Shown here: piece by piece, positions 44,341-54,023 of the stretch
Position numbering within the stretch: the first letter of the stretch is position 1
Layout of the letters: every line of letters starts with the position of its first letter
Assembly: GCF_030264275.1 (NCBI RefSeq)
Contig: NZ_CP127165.1
Span: 1 to 64,000 of the forward strand
Direction of reading: 5' to 3'
DNA length: 64,000 nt
Origin: Marivivens sp. LCG002
Lineage (GTDB): Bacteria; Pseudomonadota; Alphaproteobacteria; Rhodobacterales; Rhodobacteraceae
Program-made: the position numbers and the translations under genes
Notes under the pieces: generated by a model
The model's database searches: none
Seen by the model: the letters and a program-made list of their open reading frames with translations, nothing else
Told to the model about the DNA's origin: nothing

Positions 44341-44865
44341 TTAGTTACAGCGCTTTTCAGCTTCTTCGACGGTGGCGGTAAAGCCGAGCAGAGAGAAGGT
44401 GTCTTTGGTCACGGTGCCGCGTCCCGAACGCGCGGTTGCAACAGCATCAGAGCCACGCTTCATCGCCGCGATGATCTTTGCGTCGTCTTCCGCGCTTGCA
44501 GGCCAAGCCCATTCGCCCTCGGTAAAGAGCTCGAACGTTGTGCCACCGATATCAAGCGACACGGTCGAGCCGTTCGCAAAGGGATAACCGCCTGTAAAGG
44601 CGACTTGGCCTTTTACGTTCTGCTCGGGGCGATAGAAGACAAAAAGAAGAATGTCGCCACGGCGAGCCGAGACCACATTACCGTCGCGGGTGTTCACCGT
44701 TTCTTTGGGCGCGGAAACGCCCCAGCACTCTTTCGGGTTGCTTTCGACAAACACGCTCCAGTCGGTGTTGGCCGCAACGCGGTTGTTCGACTGTTGCGCG
44801 ATGGCGGGGGTGGTCATGCCAACTGCGGCAGCAAAGCCGAGTGCGGTCAGGATACGTATTTTCAT
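44341..44865 (-). CDS. IalB-like (invasion-associated locus B) periplasmic protein
   Basis: From the ATG at 44865 (GGAGG eight bases upstream) the product is 174 residues with a signal peptide (MKIRILTALGFAAAVGMTTPAIAQQ). The mature part resembles the invasion-associated locus B family: DWSVFVESNPKECWGVSAPKETVNTR, then DILLFVFYRPEQNVKGQVAFTGGYPF and SVSLDIGGTTFELF-type repeats, ending with a C-terminal Cys near CN. The two Cys residues may form a disulphide. The name comes from Bartonella; in environmental Rhodobacteraceae the role is unknown and unrelated to virulence as far as the sequence shows. Confidence 0.85.
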   Translation of the reverse strand: MKIRILTALGFAAAVGMTTPAIAQQSNNRVAANTDWSVFVESNPKECWGVSAPKETVNTRDGNVVSARRGDILLFVFYRPEQNVKGQVAFTGGYPFANGSTVSLDIGGTTFELFTEGEWAWPASAEDDAKIIAAMKRGSDAVATARSGRGTVTKDTFSLLGFTATVEEAEKRCN

Positions 44866-45123
44866 TACTGCAGCCTCCAAGCTGTCCTAGCCTCAGATCC
44901 CGCGCCGCGCGGCTTTTCTTGTGATGCCTGTCACGAAGCGGGTTGGATTGGTCTCGATTGTAAGAGGAATAACAATAAAAACACGCATTGGGAAAGCCCT
45001 CTGCAGTCACAATTCTGCGCGGATCTCTGCCATCGGCGGCATTTCCCCAAATACTCGACCTTTGGAATCCAAGAGCTATAACCCTTGAGAGTGTTTGGAT
45101 CGTCAGAAGAAGGAGAGGGTCAC

Positions 45124-45900
45124 TTGCTGATCGTTGTATCCCCTGCAAAGTCGCTGGATATGGAACCTGTGTCGATTGAGCCGACGGAGCCGATGTTCCA
45201 AGAGGATGCAGTGCGTCTCGCCAAAACCTCTCGCAATCTCACGCTTACCCAGCTCAAAGAGCTTATGGATATTTCGGACGATCTTGCGCGGCTCAACCGC
45301 GACAGGTTCAAAGCGTTCCAAGAGACCCCCGACGCCGATCGCGTCAAGCCCGCGGTTCTGGCATTTGACGGTGACACCTACAAGGGGCTCGAGGCCAAGA
45401 CACTTTCCGAAGACGATCTTCGCTGGGCTCAGGATCACCTTCGCATTCTTTCGGGGCTTTACGGGCTTTTGCGTCCACTCGATGCGATGCAGCCCTACCG
45501 TCTTGAAATGGGAAGCAGGCTCAAGACCCGTCGCGGCAAGTCGCTCTATGACTATTGGGGGGACCAGATCGCCAAGACCCTGAATGCCGAGGCCGCAGCC
45601 ATCGGCACCGAGGTCCTGATCAACTGCGCATCGCAGGAATATTTCTCGGCTGCAGACCGCAAGGCACTCAAGCTTCGGGTGATCACGCCCAATTTCTACG
45701 AGGTGAAGGACGGCAAGCCGCGCATCGTAAGCTTCTTCGCCAAACGGGCACGGGGCGCGATGGCGCGTTTTATCATTGAAAACCGTTTAACCGAACCCGA
45801 GGAGATCAAGGGTTTTTCCTCGGGCGGCTATGCTTTTGACCCAGATCTGTCAGAGGGCGACGCTTGGGCCTTTGTGCGGGACTATCCTGAAACCAAATAG
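45124..45900 (+). CDS. yaaA: Peroxide stress protein YaaA (DUF328/UPF0246)
   Basis: YaaA lowers free iron and protects DNA during hydrogen peroxide stress in E. coli. The 258-residue product starts LLIVVSPAKSLDME from TTG at 45124, supported by GGAG eight bases upstream and the family's MLxVxSPAK start. Conserved stretches include VLAFDGDTYKGLEAKTLSEDDLRWAQDHLRILSGLYGLLRPLD and YWGDQIAKTLN, NCASQEYF and FFAKRARGAMARFI. The 258 bases before it, shared with the divergent IalB-like gene, contain the palindrome TTGGAATCCAA at about 45061-45071 and a possible TATAAC -10 but no gene. Confidence 0.92.
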   Translation: MLIVVSPAKSLDMEPVSIEPTEPMFQEDAVRLAKTSRNLTLTQLKELMDISDDLARLNRDRFKAFQETPDADRVKPAVLAFDGDTYKGLEAKTLSEDDLRWAQDHLRILSGLYGLLRPLDAMQPYRLEMGSRLKTRRGKSLYDYWGDQIAKTLNAEAAAIGTEVLINCASQEYFSAADRKALKLRVITPNFYEVKDGKPRIVSFFAKRARGAMARFIIENRLTEPEEIKGFSSGGYAFDPDLSEGDAWAFVRDYPETK

Positions 45901-45909
45901 GACCGGACC

Positions 45910-46566
45910 ATGTTTCTCGAGGTCTCAAATCTCGCCAAATCCTATGTCACGGCGCAGATCAGAACGGATGTGCTTCGGGATGTCAGCTTTGGGCTCGAAC
46001 AGGGCAAAAGCCTTGCGCTGACGGGTGAAAGCGGCTGCGGGAAAAGCACGCTACTGCATCTCATCGGCGGGCTGGATGTTGCGGACGCGGGCACGATTTT
46101 GCTCGATGGTCTCGATGTGACGGGGTTGAACGACAAAGCACGCGCCAAGCTCAGGCGCGAAACCGTCGGCGTTGTGTTCCAACAATTCAATCTTATTCCC
46201 TCGCTCACCGTCGGGGCCAACCTTGTATTTCAGGCTCGTTTGAACGGGAGCTATGATCCTGATTTCGCGAAATTTCTCGCTTCGCGACTGGGTATCGAAG
46301 GCCATCTGGATAAATTCCCCGACCAACTCTCGGGTGGACAACAGCAAAGGGTTGCAATTGCGCGCACACTTGCGGCAAAACCCAAACTCGTGCTTGCAGA
46401 CGAGCCGACGGGAAATCTCGATGAAGGGACCGCAGGCGAAGTTCTGGCGCTTTTGCTCGGCTTGGTGCGTGATGCGGGCACGACGCTCCTTATGGTGACG
46501 CACTCCCAAAAAATCGCCGATCAACTCGATCAAAGTATCAAGCTCAGTTCCGGTCGAATTCTGTGA
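45910..46566 (+). CDS. ABC transporter ATPase, LolD/MacB/AttE type
   Basis: The 218-residue ATPase has Walker [15 protein letters not shown] near 35-48, the signature [19 protein letters not shown] near 138-156 and Walker [21 protein letters not shown] near 158-177. This small form pairs with FtsX-type permeases that do mechanical work across the envelope (lipoprotein or peptide handling) rather than pumping through a pore. It overlaps the permease gene by four bases (GTGA), and starts nine bases after yaaA. Confidence 0.9.
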   Translation: MFLEVSNLAKSYVTAQIRTDVLRDVSFGLEQGKSLALTGESGCGKSTLLHLIGGLDVADAGTILLDGLDVTGLNDKARAKLRRETVGVVFQQFNLIPSLTVGANLVFQARLNGSYDPDFAKFLASRLGIEGHLDKFPDQLSGGQQQRVAIARTLAAKPKLVLADEPTGNLDEGTAGEVLALLLGLVRDAGTTLLMVTHSQKIADQLDQSIKLSSGRIL

Positions 46567-48911
46567 TACGCGCGGTCTTTTCAGCTCTCTTGTCGCATTG
46601 GCTGAAAAGTCCATTGCAGGCCCTCGCCCTTTTGGGGGGTCTTGCACTTGCGACCGCGCTTTGGAGCGGCGTTCAGGCGATCAACGCCGAAGCGCGCCAA
46701 AGTTATGCCCTCGCCGCTGCGACCGTATCCGAAGGCGACTATGCCCAGATCCGCGGAGCCCTGACGCTCTCGGATTTCGTCGCTTTGCGCCGCGCGGGTG
46801 TTCTTGTCTCGCCCATTATAGAGGGGCGCTTGAACGGTGTCCGGATCATCGGTGTCGATGTTCTGACCTCGCCTACGCTGACAGCCTTTCCGACCGAAAA
46901 CCTTGGCGAGATCGAGGGGCCGGCGTTCTATGGAACCGCCGAGGCATTGGCTTTGGTCGACCTCGCACCCGATATCGGCAAGGTCACAGTTGAAGGAGCC
47001 GCTCCGAATACGGTTTATGCGGATATCTCGCTCGTTGCCGATCTTTTGGACCGAGGCACCGAGATCGACCGTTTGATTCTTCTCAAGGATCAGCCCGTTG
47101 GAGCAGCATCCCCTGAAAAACTTGGCTACAAGGTAACGCCCGCCCAAGCGGGCACCGATCTGGCCAAATTGACCGATAGCTTTCATCTCAATTTGACGGC
47201 TTTCGGACTCTTGTCCTTTGCGGTCGGGATATTCATCGTTCACAGCGCCATCGGACTTGCCTTTGAACAGCGCAAGCCGATGATACGGACGCTGCGCGCC
47301 GTCGGCGTGCCGTTGCAAACGCTGATCGGTCTTATGGTGACCGAGTTGGTGGGTCTTGCGACGGTGGCGGGCGGGATCGGTGTGTGCCTCGGCTATCTCG
47401 TCGCGGCTGCCCTTTTGCCTGATGTGGCGGCAACCCTGAGGGGACTTTACGGAGCAAGTATCGAGGGCACGCTAAGCCTTTCGCCGATCTGGTGGCTCGG
47501 TGGAGTCGTCGTGTCTATCGTCGGAGCCTTGATCGCCTCGCTCGGCGTTTTTCTCAAACTCTGGCAGATGCCTCTTTTGGCTGCGGCCCAAGCCCGCAAC
47601 TGGCAGACAAACGGACCGCTGCGCCGTTTTCGCCTCGGGGCGGTGATCCTTTGTGCTTGTCTTGGCCTTGGCATTCTTCTCTTCGGCAAAGGACTTGTTG
47701 CGGGTTTTGTCCTTTTGGGCGCTCTTCTGATCGGGGCGGCGCTTTTGCTTCCCAGCGTCCTTGCTCTGGTGCTGTCTCTGGGTCAACGGACGGCCAGTGG
47801 CGTCCTGACCCAGTGGTTCTGGGCGGATACTCGGCAACAGGCTTCGGGGCTTTCGCTCGCGCTGTCAGCGCTTCTTCTGGCCATGGCGGCGAATGTGGGC
47901 GTGGCGACGATGGTGTCTTCTTTCCGCGTGACCTTTGTCCAGTTTCTCGACCAAAGGCTTGCGCCCGAGCTTTATACCTATGCCGAAACCGAAGACGAGG
48001 CCGAGAGGATCGAGCGCTTTGTAGAGCCGCTTGTCGATGTGGTCTTGCCGCTTGTTTATCAAGATACCGTTGTGAGCGGCGTTCCGACCGAAATTTACGG
48101 CGCAAAAAACCATTCGACCTATCCCGACAACTGGCGGCTTATCGAGGCGTCGCAAGACCCTTGGGGGCAGGTTGCGGGCGGTTCTGTGCTCGTGAATGAA
48201 CAATTCGCAAGACGGACCGATCAATGGACAGGCGCAGAGATCGAGATCGAGGGACGAACTTTTACGGTCGCGGGGGTCTATGGCGATTACGGAAATCCGG
48301 TTGGCCAAATCGTGATGACCCAAACCGTGTTCAGTGAAGTCTATCCCGATAATCGTGCGTTGCGTTTTGGTTTGCGCGTCGATCCCGACAAAGTGCAAGA
48401 CGTATCGGATGCGCTACGCGACTTTGGTTTGTCCGACGACCAGATCATCAACCAAGCCGCGATCAAGAGCCTATCCAAGGGTATCTTTGAACAAACCTTT
48501 GTGGTGACGGATGCGCTGAATATTCTGACGCTCGCAGTGGCGGGCTTCGCCATTTTGATGAGCTTGCTTACCTTGGCCACGATGCGGCTTCCACAGCTTG
48601 CACCGATTTGGGCGCTTGGGCTGACGCGGAAGAGGCTTGCACGATTTGAAATCTTACGCGCGCTTATTTTCGCGTTGATCACGAGTGCAGCTGCCATTCC
48701 GCTCGGGCTTGTGTTGGCTTGGGTGCTTCTTGCCGTCGTGAACGTCGAAGCCTTCGGTTGGAAGCTCCCACTCTATTTCTTCCCGCTCGATTACCTCAAA
48801 CTGGTGATCGAAGCGCTCATCGCGGCGGTCATCGCCTCGCTTATTCCTGCGATGCGGCTCGGCAAAACGTCTCCCTCGCAAATGCTCAAGGTCTTTGCCA
48901 ATGAACGCTAG
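46563..48911 (+). CDS. FtsX-type ABC transporter permease
   Basis: The 782-residue permease has about eight to ten membrane segments arranged as two FtsX-like units (helix near 15-35, three helices near 210-345, a cluster near 350-430 and three near 645-760) with two large periplasmic domains. It ends [18 protein letters not shown]. It starts with GTG overlapping the ATPase gene. Together with the following lipocalin-like gene it resembles the Agrobacterium attEFGH module, with the permeases joined in one chain. Cargo is unknown. Confidence 0.87.
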   Translation: MIRAVFSALLSHWLKSPLQALALLGGLALATALWSGVQAINAEARQSYALAAATVSEGDYAQIRGALTLSDFVALRRAGVLVSPIIEGRLNGVRIIGVDVLTSPTLTAFPTENLGEIEGPAFYGTAEALALVDLAPDIGKVTVEGAAPNTVYADISLVADLLDRGTEIDRLILLKDQPVGAASPEKLGYKVTPAQAGTDLAKLTDSFHLNLTAFGLLSFAVGIFIVHSAIGLAFEQRKPMIRTLRAVGVPLQTLIGLMVTELVGLATVAGGIGVCLGYLVAAALLPDVAATLRGLYGASIEGTLSLSPIWWLGGVVVSIVGALIASLGVFLKLWQMPLLAAAQARNWQTNGPLRRFRLGAVILCACLGLGILLFGKGLVAGFVLLGALLIGAALLLPSVLALVLSLGQRTASGVLTQWFWADTRQQASGLSLALSALLLAMAANVGVATMVSSFRVTFVQFLDQRLAPELYTYAETEDEAERIERFVEPLVDVVLPLVYQDTVVSGVPTEIYGAKNHSTYPDNWRLIEASQDPWGQVAGGSVLVNEQFARRTDQWTGAEIEIEGRTFTVAGVYGDYGNPVGQIVMTQTVFSEVYPDNRALRFGLRVDPDKVQDVSDALRDFGLSDDQIINQAAIKSLSKGIFEQTFVVTDALNILTLAVAGFAILMSLLTLATMRLPQLAPIWALGLTRKRLARFEILRALIFALITSAAAIPLGLVLAWVLLAVVNVEAFGWKLPLYFFPLDYLKLVIEALIAAVIASLIPAMRLGKTSPSQMLKVFANER

Positions 48912-49920
48912 GATCATTGCGTTTCTGTGCCTCTTGCTTCCGACCTTGGCTCTGGCTCAGGGTTTTGCAGGGCTTGGGACCAAGGCCGATGACTTTGCCC
49001 TCCCTGAACAAGGGTATCAATTCGAGTTCCCGAAGGATCACGGACCGCACAACGATTTTCGTATCGAGTGGTGGTATGTCACTGCGAATTTGACGGCCAA
49101 GGACGGAACCGCCTATGGTATTCAGTGGACGCTGTTTCGAAATGCACTCGAACCGGTGGCGGCAGAGGGCTGGGGGCTTGAACAGGTCTATATGGGCCAT
49201 GCCGCCCTCACGACACCCAAAGCCCATTTTGCCACCGAGCGCTATGCAAGAGGTGGCACAGGACAAGCGGGGGCGCTTGCATCAGAGTTGACGGCTTGGA
49301 TCGACGATTGGACTTTGACGCAGAACACGATTTCCGCGGCAGGTCCCGATTTTGCCTTTGATCTACGGGTTGATGGTCTTGGCCCGCTGGTGTTCCACGG
49401 GGATCAGGGCTACTCAGTCAAATCCGCAGAGGGCCAGGCCTCGCACTATTATTCCGCGCCTTTCATGAAAGTGGACGGCACGCTTCAGTTGCCTTCGGGC
49501 GAGGTTGAAGTCTCGGGCACGGCTTGGCTCGACCGCGAATGGTCGTCGCAGCCCTTGGCTTCGGATCAGACGGGATGGGATTGGTTTTCGCTCTCCTTTG
49601 ACGGAGGGGAAAAGTTGATGGGGTTCGTTCTGCGCGGCGAGACTGACTATACCCAAGCCACATGGATCAACGCCGATGGTTCGACCGAGTCGCTCGGCAT
49701 CGGCGCATTTCAGGCGACGCCTCTGGAATGGTCTGAAACTTCGGGGCCCGAGGTGCCCACCCGATGGGCCGTAATGCTCCCGCAAAAAGGGGTCGACATT
49801 GTTGTCGAGGCGCTGAACCCCGATGCGTGGCTCCCGCTTTCGATCCCCTATTGGGAGGGACCCGTATCCGTATCGGGTTCGAAATCGGGGCGCGGCTATC
49901 TTGAAATGACGGGCTACTGA
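48901..49920 (+). CDS. AttH/CrtC-like lipocalin-fold secreted protein
   Basis: From the ATG at 48901 the 339-residue protein has a signal peptide ([21 protein letters not shown]). The mature part matches AttH-like proteins related to carotenoid 1,2-hydratase CrtC: FPKDHGPHNDFRIEWWYVTANLTAKDGTAYGIQWTLFR near 44-81, SHYYSAPFMKVDGTL near 180-194, GTAWLDREWSSQPL near 205-218 and GWDWFSLSFDGGEKLMGFVLR near 224-244. It overlaps the permease gene by 11 bases. No carotenoid genes are present, so an envelope or lipid role with the ABC module is more likely than carotenoid hydration. Confidence 0.86.
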   Translation: MNARIIAFLCLLLPTLALAQGFAGLGTKADDFALPEQGYQFEFPKDHGPHNDFRIEWWYVTANLTAKDGTAYGIQWTLFRNALEPVAAEGWGLEQVYMGHAALTTPKAHFATERYARGGTGQAGALASELTAWIDDWTLTQNTISAAGPDFAFDLRVDGLGPLVFHGDQGYSVKSAEGQASHYYSAPFMKVDGTLQLPSGEVEVSGTAWLDREWSSQPLASDQTGWDWFSLSFDGGEKLMGFVLRGETDYTQATWINADGSTESLGIGAFQATPLEWSETSGPEVPTRWAVMLPQKGVDIVVEALNPDAWLPLSIPYWEGPVSVSGSKSGRGYLEMTGY

Positions 49921-49965
49921 TATGTCGCACTGGTGAAGTTTTGTTCCACTCACTAGATTGAAGGA

Positions 49966-52131
49966 ATGAAACAGAGCTTCCCCTTTTCCCGTGATCTCGT
50001 GCTCGTCGGCGGCGGGCATACCCATGCACTTTTCCTCAGGATGTGGGGGATGAACCCGCTCGCAGGGGTGCGCGTGACCGTCATCAATCCGGGACCGACC
50101 GCACCCTATTCGGGGATGCTCCCCGGTTTTGTCGCAGGCCACTATCAACGGGACGAGCTTGATATCGACCTGATCCGGCTTTCCCGATTTGCGGGCGCGC
50201 GTGTGATCAACGCCAAGGCAACATCGCTTGATGCCGAAACCAAGACGGTCAGCGTCGAAGGCTATCCCGATATCCGTTTCGATGTTGCTTCGGTGGATAT
50301 CGGTATTACCTCGGAAATGCCGCTTCTTGATGGCTTTGCAGAGTATGGTGTGCCCGCAAAGCCGCTCGGTGTTTTCGCGAGTCGCTGGGATGCCTATCGC
50401 AACGGCGAAGGACCTGCTTCGGTCGCGGTGATCGGCGGCGGCGTTGCGGGCGCAGAGTTGGCGATGGCGATGGCGCACGCCCTTCGGTCGAAAGGGCGTG
50501 AGGCCCGGATTTCTCTGATCGATCAGCGGGAAGTGCTTGGCGGTTTCAATACAGCAGCAAGAGGCAAGCTCCTCAAGGCACTTCGTTCCAACGGGGTTTC
50601 GATCGTCGAGAACGCCCAAGTCGCCAGTGTGGGCGCCGAGGGTGTGACGCTCACCGATAGCCGTATGATCAAAGCGGACTTCGTAACGGGAGCCGCGGGT
50701 GCGCGTCCGCATGATTGGATTGCGCAAAGCGGTCTCGAGCTTGTCCAAGGGTTCATCGCGATCAGTCCCACCCTACAATCCAGCCATCCCGATATCTTTG
50801 CCGCGGGCGACTGTGCGCATATGGGGTTCGCACCAAGACCCAAGGCGGGGGTTTATGCGGTGCGTCAAGCGCCTGTTCTTCTCGCCAATGTGCGTGCCGC
50901 ACTTGGGGCTGGAAAGTTCATCGAATATGAGCCGCAAAAAGACTATCTCAAGCTGATTTCACTGGGGAAAAAGTCTGCACTTGCCGAGAAACTCGGGACC
51001 GCGTTTTCGGGTTCGCTCCTGTGGCGCTGGAAGAACCATATCGACGTTACTTTTATGAACAAATTCCGCGATCTGCCAACGATGGCAGGTCCCGAACTTC
51101 CCAAAGAGCACGCCTCTGGACTGCGCGAGGCGCTCGGCTCCAAACCGATGTGCGGCGGTTGCGGCGCCAAGGTCGGCCGTGGTGCCTTGCGAAACGCCCT
51201 CAAGGGACTGCCTGCCCCTGCGCGAGCGGATATCGAAACGCTGCCCGGTGATGATGCGGCCGTCATGGTGACGGGCGGCCAGCGACAGGTCTTTACCACC
51301 GACCATCTCAGGGCGTTCAACGCCGATCCTTTTGTCATGACCAAGATCGCGGCCATTCATGCGCTGGGCGATGTTTGGGCGATGGGTGCCGAGCCGCAAG
51401 CTGCAACGCTTTCGGTCGTCTTGCCGCGCATGTCCGCCGAGCTTCAGGAACGAACCATGGCCGAGATTCTGAGCGCGGCGCATGATGTCATTGGCTCTGC
51501 TGGTGCAGCCATCGTCGGCGGTCACAGCTCGCTCGGTGATGAATTCACGGTGGGTTTTGCCGTGACAGGCCTTTGTGACAAAGCTCCGATCCTTCTTTCA
51601 GGCGCGAAGGAAGGCGATGCGCTGATCCTCACCAAGCCGATCGGGTCGGGGGTCCTCATGGCGGCGGAAATGCAGGGTAAGGCGCGGGGACAGGACGTTG
51701 TGGATGCCCTGCGTCTGATGCAACAGCCTCAAGGCGTGGCAAGCCGCGTTCTTGCACCCTTTGCCCACGCAATGACGGATGTCACGGGCTTCGGGCTTGC
51801 CGGACATCTCGGAGGCATTTGCGAAGCGTCCAGCGTGGCCGCCGAGATCGATCTTGGGGATGTCCCGTTCATGGAAGGAGCGATCGAGCTTGCCGATGGC
51901 GGAATGCGGTCGACCTTGTTCGATGACAACCGCAGCGGTGCGGGACCTGTGTTTGGCGCAGGTGGACCGAAGGGAGAGCTTTTGTTCGACCCGCAAACGG
52001 CGGGCGGGCTTTTGGCCTCGGTGCGGGCGGATGTCGCCGACGAACTGGTCCGAAAGCTCTGGCTCTGCGGCTATCCCGCGAAGCGCATCGGGCGGATCGT
52101 CGCTGGCGAGCCGAGCGTCAGAGTTCTCTGA
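49966..52131 (+). CDS. selD: FAD oxidoreductase-SelD fusion (selenide, water dikinase)
   Basis: SelD makes selenophosphate from selenide and ATP. Here a pyridine-nucleotide-type FAD oxidoreductase (about residues 1-380: LVLVGGGHTHALFL near 11-24, AVIGGGVAGAEL near 153-164, FAAGDCAHM near 283-291) is fused to a SelD domain (about 390-721). The catalytic region is MCGGCGAKVG, with Cys396 and Cys399 both encoded as TGC, not selenocysteine. DDAAV near 424-428, VGGHS near 518-522 and FGLAGH follow. The oxidoreductase probably supplies reduced selenium. It converges with mnmH, overlapping it by 14 bases; there is no selA, selB or selC in the window. Confidence 0.94.
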   Translation: MKQSFPFSRDLVLVGGGHTHALFLRMWGMNPLAGVRVTVINPGPTAPYSGMLPGFVAGHYQRDELDIDLIRLSRFAGARVINAKATSLDAETKTVSVEGYPDIRFDVASVDIGITSEMPLLDGFAEYGVPAKPLGVFASRWDAYRNGEGPASVAVIGGGVAGAELAMAMAHALRSKGREARISLIDQREVLGGFNTAARGKLLKALRSNGVSIVENAQVASVGAEGVTLTDSRMIKADFVTGAAGARPHDWIAQSGLELVQGFIAISPTLQSSHPDIFAAGDCAHMGFAPRPKAGVYAVRQAPVLLANVRAALGAGKFIEYEPQKDYLKLISLGKKSALAEKLGTAFSGSLLWRWKNHIDVTFMNKFRDLPTMAGPELPKEHASGLREALGSKPMCGGCGAKVGRGALRNALKGLPAPARADIETLPGDDAAVMVTGGQRQVFTTDHLRAFNADPFVMTKIAAIHALGDVWAMGAEPQAATLSVVLPRMSAELQERTMAEILSAAHDVIGSAGAAIVGGHSSLGDEFTVGFAVTGLCDKAPILLSGAKEGDALILTKPIGSGVLMAAEMQGKARGQDVVDALRLMQQPQGVASRVLAPFAHAMTDVTGFGLAGHLGGICEASSVAAEIDLGDVPFMEGAIELADGGMRSTLFDDNRSGAGPVFGAGGPKGELLFDPQTAGGLLASVRADVADELVRKLWLCGYPAKRIGRIVAGEPSVRVL

Positions 52132-53170
52132 GGACCTCGGTCGCGCGTGCTGCTGCGTGCTTCAGGCTTTCCTCGTCGAGTGCACCCGCGTCGATGCGGG
52201 CTGCGAAAACGGGTTCATGCGCGGCCCGCGACTTGGAATAGGTCGGGTCATAGTGGTCGACGATAAGCGACCGCGCCAAGGCGACAAAATCCGACTGGTC
52301 GATCAGCGCGTTCCAAGTGTCCACCTGCTCGTTGCCTCTGATCCGCCGCAAGGGCGCAAGACAGCTCTTGAGCGTGTCGCGCTCGGCGGTCAGATCGCCG
52401 TAGGCGCGTGTCAGATATCGGCCGCGCGCTTCGACATCGGCGGTGACTTCGATCCGCGGTGCTTTGCACATCGCTTCCCAAAGGCTCGGAGGAAGAACGA
52501 TGCGCCCGATTTTGCTGCTTTCGGCCTCGACAACGATGGGCCGCGCGGGATCACATTTGGAAAGCTCGAGGCATAGAAGGCTCTCGAACCACTTTTGACT
52601 TGGTTGTCCGCCCTGCATGCTGCCGAGTAACGAGCCGCGATGGTTGGCAAGCCCTTCGAGGTCGATCACCTGCCCCCCGAGGTCCTTGATATGACGCAGA
52701 AGGTCTGTCTTGCCCGTCCCCGTGTTCCCGTCGATCAGCACAAAGCGATAGGGCAGGGGCTGTTCGTACAGCGCCCCGAAAACCAAGCGGCGATAGGTCT
52801 GATACCCGCCCTTGATCGTGTCTGCGCGCCAGCCGACCTGTTGCAGGATGATCGTCACGGACCCCGAACGCTGACCGCCCCGCCAGCAATAGACCAAAGG
52901 CCGCCAGCTTCCGTCTTTGTCTGCAAGCGGTCCGTCGAGGTGCGTTGCAACATTGCGCGCGAGGATCGCTGCGCCGATCTTGCGGGCATCGAACGGGCTT
53001 ACCTGTTTATAGATCGTCCCGACTTCGGCACGTTCTTCGTTCGACATTGCAGGCAAACTGATCGCGCCGGGGATATGATCCTCGGCGAATTCGGCGGGCG
53101 AACGCACGTCGATCACGGTGTCGAAGCCGTGGTCATAGAGAGATTGCAAAGTTTCAAACGCGATAGGCAT
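52118..53170 (-). CDS. mnmH: tRNA 2-selenouridine synthase MnmH (SelU)
   Basis: MnmH replaces sulphur with selenium in 2-thiouridine at position 34 of some tRNAs, using selenophosphate from SelD through a geranyl intermediate. The 350-residue protein has an N-terminal rhodanese domain (DVRSPAEFAEDHIPGAISLP near 21-40, catalytic Cys95 in YCWRGGQRSGS) and a P-loop domain (GNTGTGKTD at 148-156). Its 3' end overlaps that of selD on the other strand, which pairs selenium donor and user at one locus. The next minus-strand gene upstream is a metallophosphatase nine bases away. Confidence 0.94.
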   Translation of the reverse strand: MPIAFETLQSLYDHGFDTVIDVRSPAEFAEDHIPGAISLPAMSNEERAEVGTIYKQVSPFDARKIGAAILARNVATHLDGPLADKDGSWRPLVYCWRGGQRSGSVTIILQQVGWRADTIKGGYQTYRRLVFGALYEQPLPYRFVLIDGNTGTGKTDLLRHIKDLGGQVIDLEGLANHRGSLLGSMQGGQPSQKWFESLLCLELSKCDPARPIVVEAESSKIGRIVLPPSLWEAMCKAPRIEVTADVEARGRYLTRAYGDLTAERDTLKSCLAPLRRIRGNEQVDTWNALIDQSDFVALARSLIVDHYDPTYSKSRAAHEPVFAARIDAGALDEESLKHAAARATEVLREL

Positions 53171-53179
53171 GAAAGGTCT

Positions 53180-53929
53180 CTACGCCTCGCGCGGGGCGAG
53201 GGAAAGCGCCGTCTCGGCAGGCGGGGTCAAAGGAACGCGACCGTCTTTGGTCAAGAGCCAACACTCCGACCCTTCGAATACTGCAGGAACAAGCTCACGC
53301 CCATAACCGCAGCCTCCGTCCAGATCGATACGATTGCCGAAATGCTCTGGGGTCTCGAGCGCGGTGTGCCCATGGATGACAAGCTTTTCTTGCGGGCCTT
53401 GGTGGTCCAGAAATCCGTCGCGGATCCAGATCAGATCGTCTTCGGTTTGGTCTTTGAGCGCGAGGCCGGGGCGAATGCCCGCGTGAACAAAGATCAAGTC
53501 CTCGGTTTCAAGGTAGAGCGGTCTTGTTTCAAGAAACGCAAGGTGCTCGGGTGGAACCTTGGCCTGCGCTTGGGCCAAGAGATCAGCCGCTTCTGTATCG
53601 ACGCCATATGATCTTAGGGTGTCGGTGCCTCCAAGGCGCGAATGCAGCCAATCGAGACCCGGCGTTTTGATCCTTTTGTCTTGGACCGTCCCATCGGTCA
53701 CGAAACGGCAGAACATGCGGTCATGATTTCCGCGCAAGACGGTCCAGTTCCTGTCGCTGTTCACCCCGTCGAGAAGTCGTGTGACAACACCACAAGAGTC
53801 GGGGCCGCGGTCAGTGTAATCCCCGAGGAAAACGATACGGGCATCTGCGCCACCATCTTTTTCGATACGGGCAAGAGCTTGGTCGAGTTGGTCCGTAAAA
53901 CCGTGAATGTCGCCGACAGCGTAAATCAT
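53180..53929 (-). CDS. Metallophosphoesterase (PP1-like bacterial phosphatase)
   Basis: The 249-residue protein has the dimetal phosphatase motifs GDIHGFTDQLDQAL near residues 7-20, VFLGDYTDRGPDSCGV near 34-49 and LRGNHDRMF near 64-72, with HGHTALETPEHF and VHAGIRPGLAL further on. The size and motifs fit the serine/threonine phosphatase PrpA/ApaH-like group. Substrates may be phosphoproteins or nucleotides. It is read from the minus strand just upstream of mnmH with a nine-base gap, so the two may be co-transcribed. Confidence 0.88.
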   Translation of the reverse strand: MIYAVGDIHGFTDQLDQALARIEKDGGADARIVFLGDYTDRGPDSCGVVTRLLDGVNSDRNWTVLRGNHDRMFCRFVTDGTVQDKRIKTPGLDWLHSRLGGTDTLRSYGVDTEAADLLAQAQAKVPPEHLAFLETRPLYLETEDLIFVHAGIRPGLALKDQTEDDLIWIRDGFLDHQGPQEKLVIHGHTALETPEHFGNRIDLDGGCGYGRELVPAVFEGSECWLLTKDGRVPLTPPAETALSLAPREA

Positions 53930-53972
53930 CTTGGTCCCCCGAGGTTCTGCAGAAGCTGTTTACCAAATAAAT

Positions 53973-53998
53973 CAGGGGACGGAAGGTTCCGTCCCCTG
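53973..53998 (-). terminator. Terminator hairpin after serA
   Basis: CAGGGGACGGAA (53973-53984) pairs with TTCCGTCCCCTG (53987-53998) in a 12-bp stem with a minimal loop, followed on the minus strand by ATTTATTT. It lies 26 bases past the serA stop codon. Confidence 0.85.
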
Positions 53999-54023
53999 TG
54001 TCACTCTCACTTGTGCGAAAGGC

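Noticed and set aside
48901-49920. Carotenoid 1,2-hydratase (CrtC) for the lipocalin-like protein
   Set aside because: There are no carotenoid or photosynthesis genes nearby and the context matches the AttH-type transporter module.
51148-51165. A selenocysteine codon in SelD
   Set aside because: Both candidate positions (396 and 399) are TGC cysteine codons, with no in-frame TGA.
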